This document shows positions 26,019 through 33,212 of a stretch of 64,000 nt of DNA, piece by piece; the first letter of the stretch is position 1, and the number at the start of each line of letters is the position of its first letter. Location: NCBI GenBank assembly GCA_910587085.1, contig CAJUMC010000004.1, forward strand, positions 1 through 64,000, written 5' to 3'. The DNA comes from an uncultured Lachnospiraceae bacterium (GTDB lineage Bacteria > Bacillota > Clostridia > Lachnospirales > Lachnospiraceae). The position numbers and the translations under genes are program-made. A model generated the notes under the pieces. That model was not told where the DNA came from, made no database searches, and was given only the letters and a program-made list of their open reading frames with translations.

Positions 26019-27206
26019 ATGCTGAAAGCTGTAATTTTTGATATGGACGGTGTAATTATTGACAGCGAGCCGCTGCACGCCCGCGCCGCCATCCTTGCCA
26101 TGAAAAAATACAATGTCGCACTGACGGAGGATTACTGTTATGGCTTTGTCGGCAGTACCGCCAGACACATGCTCGAGGTGCTGCGGGAGCAGTATTCGCT
26201 CTCCGCTTCTCTGGACGAGCTTATGGAAGCCAACGACCGGATGAAGGAAGCTCTGGTTGCAGCGGAAGGCTATCCCGCCATCCCTTTTGTGGGAGAGCTG
26301 ATGGCCGCGCTGCACGGAGCCGGCCTGCGCCTTGCCATCGCTTCTTCCTCTCCCATGGAGGATATCCGCGAAACCGTCAGCCGGCTCCGGCTGACGGACT
26401 ACCTGGAGTGCCTTGTCTCCGGAATGCAGGTTAAAAGTCCAAAACCTGCGCCGGATATTTTTCTGGAAGCGGCCGGCCGGCTCGGCGTTGCTCCTTCGGA
26501 ATGCCTGGTTATCGAGGACTCCTGCAACGGTCTGAACGCTGCACGTTCGGCCGGAATGGCGCGGGTAGCTTTTTACAACCCGCATTCCGGAAAACAGGAT
26601 CTCTCCGCCGCAAATTATGTGATCGAGGGATTTGAAGAAATTACCCCTGCTTTTCTTAACCGGGTATACTGCCATGCGACCGGCCAGCCTGCAGAAGTTG
26701 CGCGCACCGATCGCCTTTTCCTGCGGGAGCTTGCACTGTCCGACCTCCCGGCGCTTCACGCCATACTGAACAATCCGGAGATTGCCCGGTTTTCCGGAGA
26801 GCCGGTCCGGCCGCTGGATGAGCGGATCAGCCTTCACAAATCATACATACATTTTGCCTACCGGTTCCGCGGATTCGGCCTCTGGGGAGTATTTCTGAAG
26901 GAAACCGGACAGCTGATCGGCCGGTGCGGCCTGGAGGAAGCCGAAAACGATTCCGGAACTGCAAGGATTGAAATCGGTTATCTGATTTCTCCGGAATTCC
27001 AGGGATGCGGATATGCTCTGGAAAGCGTGCGTGCGGTTCTTTCCTTTGCGTTCAACGAGCAGAAGCTTTCCGAGATTTATGCTGTTACCGCACCGGATAA
27101 TTTCCGTTCGAATGCTCTGATTCAAAAACTAGGCTTTCGTCAGACAGGCACAATTTGCCGGAACGGAAAGACATGTCAGGAGTTTGTTCTCTCCAGCCCT
27201 GAATAA
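26019..27206 (+). CDS. HAD phosphatase fused to GNAT acetyltransferase
   Basis: A 395-residue two-domain protein. Residues 1-215 are a beta-phosphoglucomutase-like HAD hydrolase: motif I FDMDGVIIDSEP, motif II IASSSP, motif III Lys in SPKPAPD, motif IV VIEDSCNG. Residues 228-395 are a RimJ/RimL-type acetyltransferase with GYLISPEFQGCGYALE as the acetyl-CoA loop and DNFRSNALIQKLGF near the end. The same open frame covers both without any sign of a lost stop. The fusion suggests sequential dephosphorylation and N-acetylation, or repair of a damaged metabolite, on one chain; the substrate is unknown. The promoter at 25834-25862 drives it. Confidence 0.88.
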   Translation: MLKAVIFDMDGVIIDSEPLHARAAILAMKKYNVALTEDYCYGFVGSTARHMLEVLREQYSLSASLDELMEANDRMKEALVAAEGYPAIPFVGELMAALHGAGLRLAIASSSPMEDIRETVSRLRLTDYLECLVSGMQVKSPKPAPDIFLEAAGRLGVAPSECLVIEDSCNGLNAARSAGMARVAFYNPHSGKQDLSAANYVIEGFEEITPAFLNRVYCHATGQPAEVARTDRLFLRELALSDLPALHAILNNPEIARFSGEPVRPLDERISLHKSYIHFAYRFRGFGLWGVFLKETGQLIGRCGLEEAENDSGTARIEIGYLISPEFQGCGYALESVRAVLSFAFNEQKLSEIYAVTAPDNFRSNALIQKLGFRQTGTICRNGKTCQEFVLSSPE

Positions 27207-27258
27207 CTCCGGCACCTCCCTTCCTGCGCAGTTTGGACGCCTTGTTTGACTTTATGTA

Positions 27259-27296
27259 GAAATCCATTGCCCGCAGCCCTGCGTGCAGTGGATTTC
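27259..27296. terminator. Intergenic hairpin between convergent genes
   Basis: A 12-bp stem, GAAATCCATTGC (27259-27270) with 27285-27296, one G-U pair, lies between the HAD-GNAT stop (27206) and the lipoprotein stop (27355). No strong T-run follows on either strand, so it may act as a weak bidirectional terminator or RNase-blocking end. Confidence 0.5.
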
Positions 27297-27354
27297 CTGA
27301 AAATACAGCCTTTCAGTGGGGCTCTCCGAAATGCGATGCCTGCAAATGCGTATG

Positions 27355-27915
27355 CTACCTTACACCGCCGGAAGCACCACCTGCACCGGTACCTGTGGCA
27401 CCCGTTCCGGTCGTGCTGTTCGTACCGGTGCCGGAACCGCTGTTTGTGCCGTTCACACCCGTACCGCCTGTCCCGGTTGTACCATTAGTACCGGCGCCGT
27501 TTGTGCCATTGGTTCCATTTGCGCCGTTTGTACCGTTGGTGCCGTTCGTTCCGTTGGTGCCGTTCGTGATATCGTCCACCGCATTATCGATTCCGTTGAC
27601 AACATCATCCACACCGTTTTCCAGAGCACTTCCGCCGTTCGTGCCGGCGCCGTTGGTACCATTGTTTCCATTTGTGCCGTTGGTTCCATTGGTACCGTTC
27701 GTCCCGTTGTTTGTTCCGCCGGCTCCGTTATTCATGTCGTTGTCATCATTGTTTACGCCGTTACTGTTCTTGTCGTCGTTCGTGTCGTTCCCGTTCTGAT
27801 TTCCTGAATTTTCATCCGTCGCGGAATTATTGTTGTCCGGATTGGAAGAACAGGCAGTCAGGCCGGATACTGCAAGACAGCCGCAGAGCAATAAGGCAAA
27901 AATCTTATTTTTCAT
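27355..27915 (-). CDS. Lipoprotein with Gly-Thr-Asn triplet repeats
   Basis: A 186-residue surface lipoprotein: signal peptide KIFALLLCGCLAVSG with lipobox LTAC near residue 22, an Asn/Asp-rich linker, then two blocks of GTN triplets (about residues 67-90 and 117-145) separated by ALENGVDDVVNGIDNAVDDI. Glycine every third residue recalls collagen-like proteins, but there is no proline, so a triple helix is doubtful. The DNA is a matching low-complexity repeat, likely to vary in length by slippage. The start is ATG 27915, with AGGAGG upstream. The plus-strand frame through the same repeats is a shadow. Function unknown. Confidence 0.8.
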   Translation of the reverse strand: MKNKIFALLLCGCLAVSGLTACSSNPDNNNSATDENSGNQNGNDTNDDKNSNGVNNDDNDMNNGAGGTNNGTNGTNGTNGTNGNNGTNGAGTNGGSALENGVDDVVNGIDNAVDDITNGTNGTNGTNGTNGANGTNGTNGAGTNGTTGTGGTGVNGTNSGSGTGTNSTTGTGATGTGAGGASGGVR

Positions 27916-28026
27916 GAATCTTCACTCCTCCTGTATCATTTTTTACAGGATTAGTATCCGCGATTCAATAAGAAATATTCGGTTATGAAAATTTTTTATC
28001 GCCGGACGGTGATCAGACCAGGCTTT

Positions 28027-28866
28027 TTAATCCTGCAGCTCTGTCATATACCGCCGGTAATGCAGCGGCAGCATATTTCTCTGAAGTTTCGCATTTTTTC
28101 GTTCTTCCACGGCAATTGCTCCGAAAAAGCATTTCCACAGGTTCTGAAACTGCGCCTCCCGGAAAGAACGCTTTGAAAACAGCTGCATTTCTTCCCCGGT
28201 GACCTGCCGCAGTACAAACGGGTAGCCAGCCCTGTGAAATGCCGCCTTTTTTCTCACCGTATCATAGATAATAAAGTTTTCTCCGGAAAATCGGTCTTCA
28301 AAATGAGGCGTGACAAGCTCAAGAATATCGTTTTTAGGAGCAAGTTTTGCCAGCAGTATTCCTTCTTCCGTTTCCTCAAAACGCAGAAATCCTTCATATT
28401 CATGAGTCTCATGGGATACCTGGTGATTCATTTCAAAAACTGCATGTACATAGGTATCCGTCAGATGTCCCAGCACCCTTGCGCCCAGTCGGAAGGCGGA
28501 CGGCAGAAAATGATAGACCGCATCCGCCTTGTCCGGCCGGCTGGAATAAAGCGCCCGCAGCACGGCTTCCAGAACCTCCTGCGATGTTCTGTTCCGCACG
28601 GATCGCACCACCTTCTGCGCCGCCTCCGTATCGGGTCTTACCGTGTGATATTCGCAGAAGAGCATAAAATTGGCATTCCCGGAAAGTTCCGGCACCGTAA
28701 GCCGGATAAATTCATGTCCGTAACGTGCATCCCATGCGGTATAAATCCCGCTTAAAATCCCCTCCAGGCTGTTTTCGCATTCGTAAACCCTGGTCGGCTG
28801 CCCGCTCCGCAGTTCCAACACTCTTCCCTCCCTTCCGTTCCGGCTTTCCATTCCGGCATGCACCAT
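28027..28866 (-). CDS. DUF4130 partner of radical SAM DNA repair protein
   Basis: A 279-residue protein matching the TIGR03915/DUF4130 group, described only as a probable DNA metabolism protein and normally encoded next to a TIGR03916 radical SAM enzyme. Visible features: an N-terminal VYECENSLEGILSGIYTAW, the histidine-rich centre NHQVSHETHEYEGFLRF near residue 165, and a C-terminal NLWKCFFGAIAVEERKN with a closing LPLHYRRYMTE. Its partner lies 117 bases upstream, so the two probably share the SOS promoter. The ribosome site is weak and ATG 28866 or 28851 could start it. The joint reaction is not known; DNA repair or modification is family inference. Confidence 0.85.
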   Translation of the reverse strand: MVHAGMESRNGREGRVLELRSGQPTRVYECENSLEGILSGIYTAWDARYGHEFIRLTVPELSGNANFMLFCEYHTVRPDTEAAQKVVRSVRNRTSQEVLEAVLRALYSSRPDKADAVYHFLPSAFRLGARVLGHLTDTYVHAVFEMNHQVSHETHEYEGFLRFEETEEGILLAKLAPKNDILELVTPHFEDRFSGENFIIYDTVRKKAAFHRAGYPFVLRQVTGEEMQLFSKRSFREAQFQNLWKCFFGAIAVEERKNAKLQRNMLPLHYRRYMTELQD

Positions 28867-28983
28867 ACTTGATCTATCCGCCGATCAGCCCGGCGTCCGG
28901 CAGCAGGCCTTCTTCTGTCCCGGCATCGGCTGCGGTCATGTTCTGAAGCCGGCTGTCGTGAAGAACCTGGCTCTTCTTGCGTC

Positions 28984-30498
28984 TCAGCCCTGACCGCTGA
29001 GCGGCGCACCGTCATCAAACAGAGAGAGCTGCCGGCAGGTAATGTTTTCTCCTCTCAAATCCGCAGGCAGCCCCTTTTCGGCCTCCAGCAGATGGCGGAT
29101 AATATACGACTCGTCCAGTCTGGTCGGATACATCATACGCCCCGAACAGGTGATAAAATACAGGGCCCGCTTCAGTACCACACCGAGCTTTTTCAGCGAT
29201 CCGAAATCCAGCACGGCGTTTCTGCGCGCCTGCACAATGCGCCGCGCGGACTTCGGCCCGATGCCCGGCACCCGGAGAAGCGTGAAATAATCCGCCCTGT
29301 TTACCTCCACCGGAAAACACTCAAGATGTCCGACAGCCCAGTTGCATTTCGGATCCAGCAGCACATTAAAATTCGGCCGTTCCTCTGTCAGCAGCTCCCC
29401 TGCGCCGAAGCCGTAGTACCTCAGCAGCCAGTCCGCCTGATACATGCGGTGTTCCCGCAGAAGCGGAGGCCCCCCCGGCAGCACAGGGAGGCTGGAATCG
29501 TCGTTCACCCGTACAAATGCGGAGTAAAACACGCGCTTCAGATCAAACTGCCGGTATAATGCCTCAGCGACGGAAACAATCTCGAAATCCGTCTCCGGGG
29601 TCGCTCCGATAATCATCTGCGTACTCTGCCCGGCGGGCGCGAAGCCGCGTACCTGCCGCTTCGGAATACAGGAAAACGTCCCGGAACAGGAAGCTTCGCC
29701 GGCCGATTCTTCGAGAACAGGCACTCCGCCCGCATGCTCCCCTCCCTTCTCTGCGCCGGAGGAACTCATCCGGATTCTTCCGTACCGCTCCTTTGGGAAT
29801 GTTTGGCCCTCCAGACTTTGCTGCGTATGCCAGTACGCCCCGCGGTTGCCCCCGTTCATACCGAGCAGTTCCCGGCTCTTTGCGATTCCGTTCTGAATCC
29901 GGCGCATCGGCAGAAGGATGTTTTTCCTGTTTTTATGAGGGGCAAGCCGCCGCAACCCGTCGGCCGTCGGCAGCTCCAGATTGACGCTCATGCGATCCGC
30001 ATACCAGCCGGCCGCATCAATCAGGCTTTCGTCCGCTCCCGGAATCGCCTTACAGTGGATATAGCCGTTGAACCGGTACTCCTCCCGCAGCATACGGAGC
30101 GTTTCTGTGATCTGCTCCATCGTCTCGTTCGGACTTCGGCGTATCCCGGAGCTTAAAAACAGCCCTTCGATATAATTTCTGCGGTAAAACTCCATGGTCA
30201 GCGTACAGACCTCCTCGGGCGTGAACGCTGTGCGGAGAACATCGTTGGAGCTGCGGTTCGGACAGTATTTACAGTCGTAAATGCACTCGTTTGTAAAGAG
30301 AATCTTCAGAAGGGATATGCATCTGCCGTCCGCGGAAAAGCTGTGGCAGATACCGGCAGCAATCGAATTGCCGAGCCCCCTGCCCGTCCCCTTCCGCTCC
30401 ACGCCGCTGGAAGTGCAGGCAACATCATACTTAGCGGCATCCGCTAAAATCCGGAGCTTCTCCTCCATCGTCATATTTTCCTGATAAACTACAGCCAT
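28984..30498 (-). CDS. Radical SAM DNA repair/modification protein (TIGR03916 type)
   Basis: A 504-residue radical SAM enzyme. The cluster motif is CIYDCKYCPNR near residue 78 (CX3CX2C). A long insert (about residues 235-285) is poorly conserved and Gly/Ser rich. Near residue 410, LLRVPGIGPKSARRIVQARR is a helix-hairpin-helix that should bind DNA. Family members are annotated as putative DNA modification/repair proteins. ATG 30498 follows GGGGCGGAG; the frame begins slightly earlier at 30519 without a site. The promoter carries a near-perfect SOS box at +1, so expression should follow DNA damage. The partner gene is at 28027-28866. Confidence 0.9.
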   Translation of the reverse strand: MAVVYQENMTMEEKLRILADAAKYDVACTSSGVERKGTGRGLGNSIAAGICHSFSADGRCISLLKILFTNECIYDCKYCPNRSSNDVLRTAFTPEEVCTLTMEFYRRNYIEGLFLSSGIRRSPNETMEQITETLRMLREEYRFNGYIHCKAIPGADESLIDAAGWYADRMSVNLELPTADGLRRLAPHKNRKNILLPMRRIQNGIAKSRELLGMNGGNRGAYWHTQQSLEGQTFPKERYGRIRMSSSGAEKGGEHAGGVPVLEESAGEASCSGTFSCIPKRQVRGFAPAGQSTQMIIGATPETDFEIVSVAEALYRQFDLKRVFYSAFVRVNDDSSLPVLPGGPPLLREHRMYQADWLLRYYGFGAGELLTEERPNFNVLLDPKCNWAVGHLECFPVEVNRADYFTLLRVPGIGPKSARRIVQARRNAVLDFGSLKKLGVVLKRALYFITCSGRMMYPTRLDESYIIRHLLEAEKGLPADLRGENITCRQLSLFDDGAPLSGQG

Positions 30499-30523
30499 AC
30501 TGCACTCCGCCCCTCGCAAAATT

Positions 30524-30537
30524 CGAACGTATGTTCT
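30524..30537 (-). promoter_or_regulatory. LexA (SOS/DinR) box
   Basis: CGAACGTATGTTCT contains the palindrome GAAC-N4-GTTC and matches the Gram-positive consensus CGAACRNRYGTTYG at nearly every position. It lies just at the transcription start expected for the promoter at 30543-30571, the position where LexA would block transcription. Confidence 0.88.
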
Positions 30538-30542
30538 TCTCT

Positions 30543-30571
30543 ATTATGCACAATATCCAAACGATTGTCAA
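30543..30571 (-). promoter_or_regulatory. Promoter of the radical SAM operon
   Basis: On the minus strand a perfect TTGACA (30566-30571) and CATAAT (30543-30548) are spaced by 17 bases. The SOS box begins five bases past the -10. Confidence 0.85.
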
Positions 30572-30725
30572 TATATAAATATGTATTTCAGCTTGACATT
30601 CTATCCGTGGAAAATCCTTTCTCCGCGTGATTTGCCGCCCTCTTTATCCTGCAAAGCTTCCTCAGCCCTGTGCGACCGGGATTCGTGCTTAAGAAAACGG
30701 GACGGATAACCCGCCCGGCATGCAC

Positions 30726-30770
30726 AAAAAAATCAGCAGGAGAGCCGGTTCGGCGTTCCTGCTGATTTTT
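30726..30770. terminator. Bidirectional intrinsic terminator
   Basis: AAAAATCAGCAGGA (30728-30741) is inverted as TCCTGCTGATTTTT (30757-30770). It has T-runs on both strands, ends the xylanase transcript on the minus strand, and lies before the radical SAM promoter. The rest of 30572-30841 shows no gene. Confidence 0.9.
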
Positions 30771-30841
30771 CATAATCATATTTCCGGCACCTATAAAATC
30801 CGGATGTTTTCCATTCCTATATCTTTTAATTAAGCCGTCCG

Positions 30842-32215
30842 CTATTTCTTTACAACATCAAGAATCCGGAAAAGTGCTTCCTTCGGCTGCAGCTCTCCGT
30901 CAAACAGTCTGGAATATTCCTTGTTGTCCGGATAAAGCATGTATTCGTCCATCAGCCCGAAAAACGTTACGCTCGTGATATTCGCCTTTCCGCCACCGGC
31001 CGTATCCATCTCTGTCAGAAGCTCCAGCATTTCCTGATACCGCATCGCCTGGGCAAGCAGAGTCCGCTCATCCGGCTTCTCGATGGCGACATTAATTGTA
31101 AGCTCGGTAATCTGAATCTCCAGACCCAGCTCCGCAAAATTCTCGATGGCACGCTGCACGCTTCCGGTCCGGCCCTTGATATCCGGATCATCCCGGCCGA
31201 TGTACGACTGCATTCCAACGCCGTCCACCAGGCCCTTCTCCGCCAGATCCTTTAAAAGCAGACAGATTTTTTCGTTTTTCACCGGCTGGAACGTATTGTA
31301 ATCATTGTAAAACAACTTGACATCCGACGGTGCATATTTCCTGGCGTACTCGAACGCCTTCTCCACATAATCCGCTCCGACGACCTTGTACCAGAGATTT
31401 TCCTCCTCGCCGTTCTTGGTGCGGATAAAATAGCCCGTTTCGGTCTCGTGCGAGCCGACAGCCGGCTCCACGGCCTCGTTCACTACATCCCAGCAATAGA
31501 TCACGCCCGGATAATTTTCCGAGGTAAAGGTGAGCACCTGCTTAATATAGCTTTCCATACGGGCAAGCATCGTATCGCGGTCAACAAAATCCGCGTCGTC
31601 CTCATAGCCCTCGCGGAAAAACCAGTCCGGCACCTGCGCATGCCATACCAGCGTATGCCCGCGCATTGGAATCCCGTTCTCCTTGCAGAAATCAAGCGCT
31701 TCGATGCATGGGTCAAATTTCACTGCCGGCATCCCGTCGCCGTTTTTGCTGTTTTCGATGCTGCCGGCCTGATTGAGCAGATAGGAAGGCTTCATCAGAT
31801 TGGTCAGCGTCGTGCTGTTAAAATGATGCTTCACAACTTCTGACATCGCCTCGGAGCGTACCATAACGACATCGGCCGCATATCCTGTCAGACCGACGCC
31901 GATCTTGAAATAATCGCTGTAGACATCCTTCAGCGAAGGAAGAGCGACCGCCGGCCCGATATTCATATTCTCCACGATCCATTCCGGCGGTATCTCGGTC
32001 GGCGTCGGTTCCGGAGTCGGCGTGGCGGCTTCAGTCGGCGTCGGCTCTGGGGTCGGTGTGGCGGCCGGCGTCAGGGTTGCCTCCGGAGTCGGGGAAACAT
32101 CCGCACTCTGCTCCGGCTCTTTCCCGCAGGCGGTCAGCCCCGTCGCTGCAATTACGGCCGCCATTGCGGCAACCGCAAAATTTTTTCCAGCCTTTTCCAG
32201 TTTTCTTATAAGCAC
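30842..32215 (-). CDS. GH10 endo-beta-1,4-xylanase lipoprotein
   Basis: A 457-residue secreted enzyme that should cut xylan backbones outside the cell. Order: signal peptide, lipobox LTAC (Cys near 30), a linker with TPTPEPTPTEA repeats, then a GH10 barrel from residue 80. The catalytic acid/base is Glu in WDVVNEAV, the nucleophile Glu in EIQITELTI, and RGHTLVWHAQVPDWF supplies sugar-binding residues. The start is odd: GTG 32215 lies one base after GGAGG, too close, while an ATA six bases on is ideally spaced. It follows the DUF4867 gene by eight bases and is probably cotranscribed with it. Confidence 0.9.
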   Translation of the reverse strand: MLIRKLEKAGKNFAVAAMAAVIAATGLTACGKEPEQSADVSPTPEATLTPAATPTPEPTPTEAATPTPEPTPTEIPPEWIVENMNIGPAVALPSLKDVYSDYFKIGVGLTGYAADVVMVRSEAMSEVVKHHFNSTTLTNLMKPSYLLNQAGSIENSKNGDGMPAVKFDPCIEALDFCKENGIPMRGHTLVWHAQVPDWFFREGYEDDADFVDRDTMLARMESYIKQVLTFTSENYPGVIYCWDVVNEAVEPAVGSHETETGYFIRTKNGEEENLWYKVVGADYVEKAFEYARKYAPSDVKLFYNDYNTFQPVKNEKICLLLKDLAEKGLVDGVGMQSYIGRDDPDIKGRTGSVQRAIENFAELGLEIQITELTINVAIEKPDERTLLAQAMRYQEMLELLTEMDTAGGGKANITSVTFFGLMDEYMLYPDNKEYSRLFDGELQPKEALFRILDVVKK

Positions 32216-32223
32216 GCCTCCTC

Positions 32224-32865
32224 TCAGATCAGCTCTGAAATGTCGATATTCTCACCGGTAATGCCGACTACGGCGCCCTGCTTTGCCTCGGAGGTATCCT
32301 TATGCGCAATCAGCCACTTGTTCAGTGCAAACAGACGGTCATCCTCGGAATTTTTGCTCACAATCTCCGGCTTCGGGCCGTTTGTCCCTCTCGGAAGCAC
32401 GATCGCGACGCGGAAGCTCTGTCCGTTTTTCGCACTGCACGGCGCGTAGTGCATCGTCGTCGCATAAAGCTCGACCGCCGTTCCCTTTTCCACAAGAAAC
32501 GCCTCAACCTTTGAGGAATCAATGCTGCCGGAAGCCGCATCCTGCAGCCGCGCCACAAGAAGCACCGCGTCGTCCGCAGCGATGTTAATCTCGCTGTCCT
32601 TGTGATATTCCAGACAGTTCAGCAGCGTATTCGTACCGTTGCAGTAGCCGATCTCGATCGGGAGACCTCCGTAGCAGTTGCTCTGAAGCTCCTTCGCCGC
32701 TGCCGTGGCTTCCAGGTTTGCGTCCGAAGCTACATAAATCACATGATCCGGCGCCTCCGTCGTTTTTGTCAGGATATCGAGCAGCTCCGCAAAATCATAG
32801 CCTTCCAGTACTCTGCCGTATTCCCGGAACGCAGCATCCTTTACATTCTGAATTTTCAAGCCCAT
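32224..32865 (-). CDS. DUF4867 family protein
   Basis: A 213-residue cytosolic protein of unknown function. Sequence such as EIGYCNGTNTLLNCLEYHKDSEINIAADD and LYATTMHYAPC resembles DUF4867 proteins, which usually sit in carbohydrate-use clusters and look cupin-like. I chose ATG 32865, preceded by AGAGGGTAGG, over the longer frame starting at 32994. It lies directly upstream of a xylanase, which supports a role in pentose or oligosaccharide metabolism; that is inference from context. The family assignment is from memory of its wording. Confidence 0.68.
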   Translation of the reverse strand: MGLKIQNVKDAAFREYGRVLEGYDFAELLDILTKTTEAPDHVIYVASDANLEATAAAKELQSNCYGGLPIEIGYCNGTNTLLNCLEYHKDSEINIAADDAVLLVARLQDAASGSIDSSKVEAFLVEKGTAVELYATTMHYAPCSAKNGQSFRVAIVLPRGTNGPKPEIVSKNSEDDRLFALNKWLIAHKDTSEAKQGAVVGITGENIDISELI

Positions 32866-33021
32866 AAAAAACCTACCCTCTTTCTGTGCCCCTGATGCAC
32901 GATTGTAATAATGCCATCCCCTGCGCAAGCCGCCCATACACGATACACAGCATACCGGCACATACAGTATCTGTGCCGCAGATATCCCCCGCATACCAGG
33001 CTGTCCGCAGTTCTGTCACCG

Positions 33022-33030
33022 ATTATATCA
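33022..33030 (-). promoter_or_regulatory. Extended -10 promoter of DUF4867-xylanase
   Basis: On the minus strand TGATATAAT gives a perfect TATAAT with the TG extension. The nearest -35-like TTGAAA is 22 bases upstream, so the extended -10 probably does most of the work. The rest of 32866-33098 shows no gene. Confidence 0.55.
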
Positions 33031-33098
33031 TAACCAGAATTCCTGTTTTTTTCAACTCAAATCCTGCTGTCTGCTGCTCAAAAACAGCGAATCGTGAC

Positions 33099-33132
33099 AA
33101 AACAGGGCTGCGCCGTCCGCGGCACGGCCCTG
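33099..33132 (-). terminator. Intrinsic terminator of fhs
   Basis: On the minus strand CAGGGC...GCCCTG (33127-33132 with 33103-33108), with further inner G/C pairing, is followed by TTTTG. It lies about 80 bases past the fhs stop. Confidence 0.78.
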
Positions 33133-33212
33133 AAATTTCTCCGTTCCAAAAGCCTGCCCTTTCGGCGGCTCCGGCCTGCTGTTTCGCAGACGCCCTCCGC
33201 CTCCGGGCAGCG

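Noticed and set aside
25866..26022. Leader peptide upstream of the HAD-GNAT gene
   Set aside because: An AGGAGG is followed by an open stretch ending at the gene start, but there is no ATG, GTG or TTG at a usable distance.
27395..27799. Plus-strand 134-codon Pro/Val/Phe-rich frame
   Set aside because: It is the antisense shadow of the GTN-repeat lipoprotein; it has no ribosome site and its composition is produced by the repeat.
30588..30779. 63-codon minus-strand frame before the radical SAM promoter
   Set aside because: It runs through the bidirectional terminator and lacks a start site.
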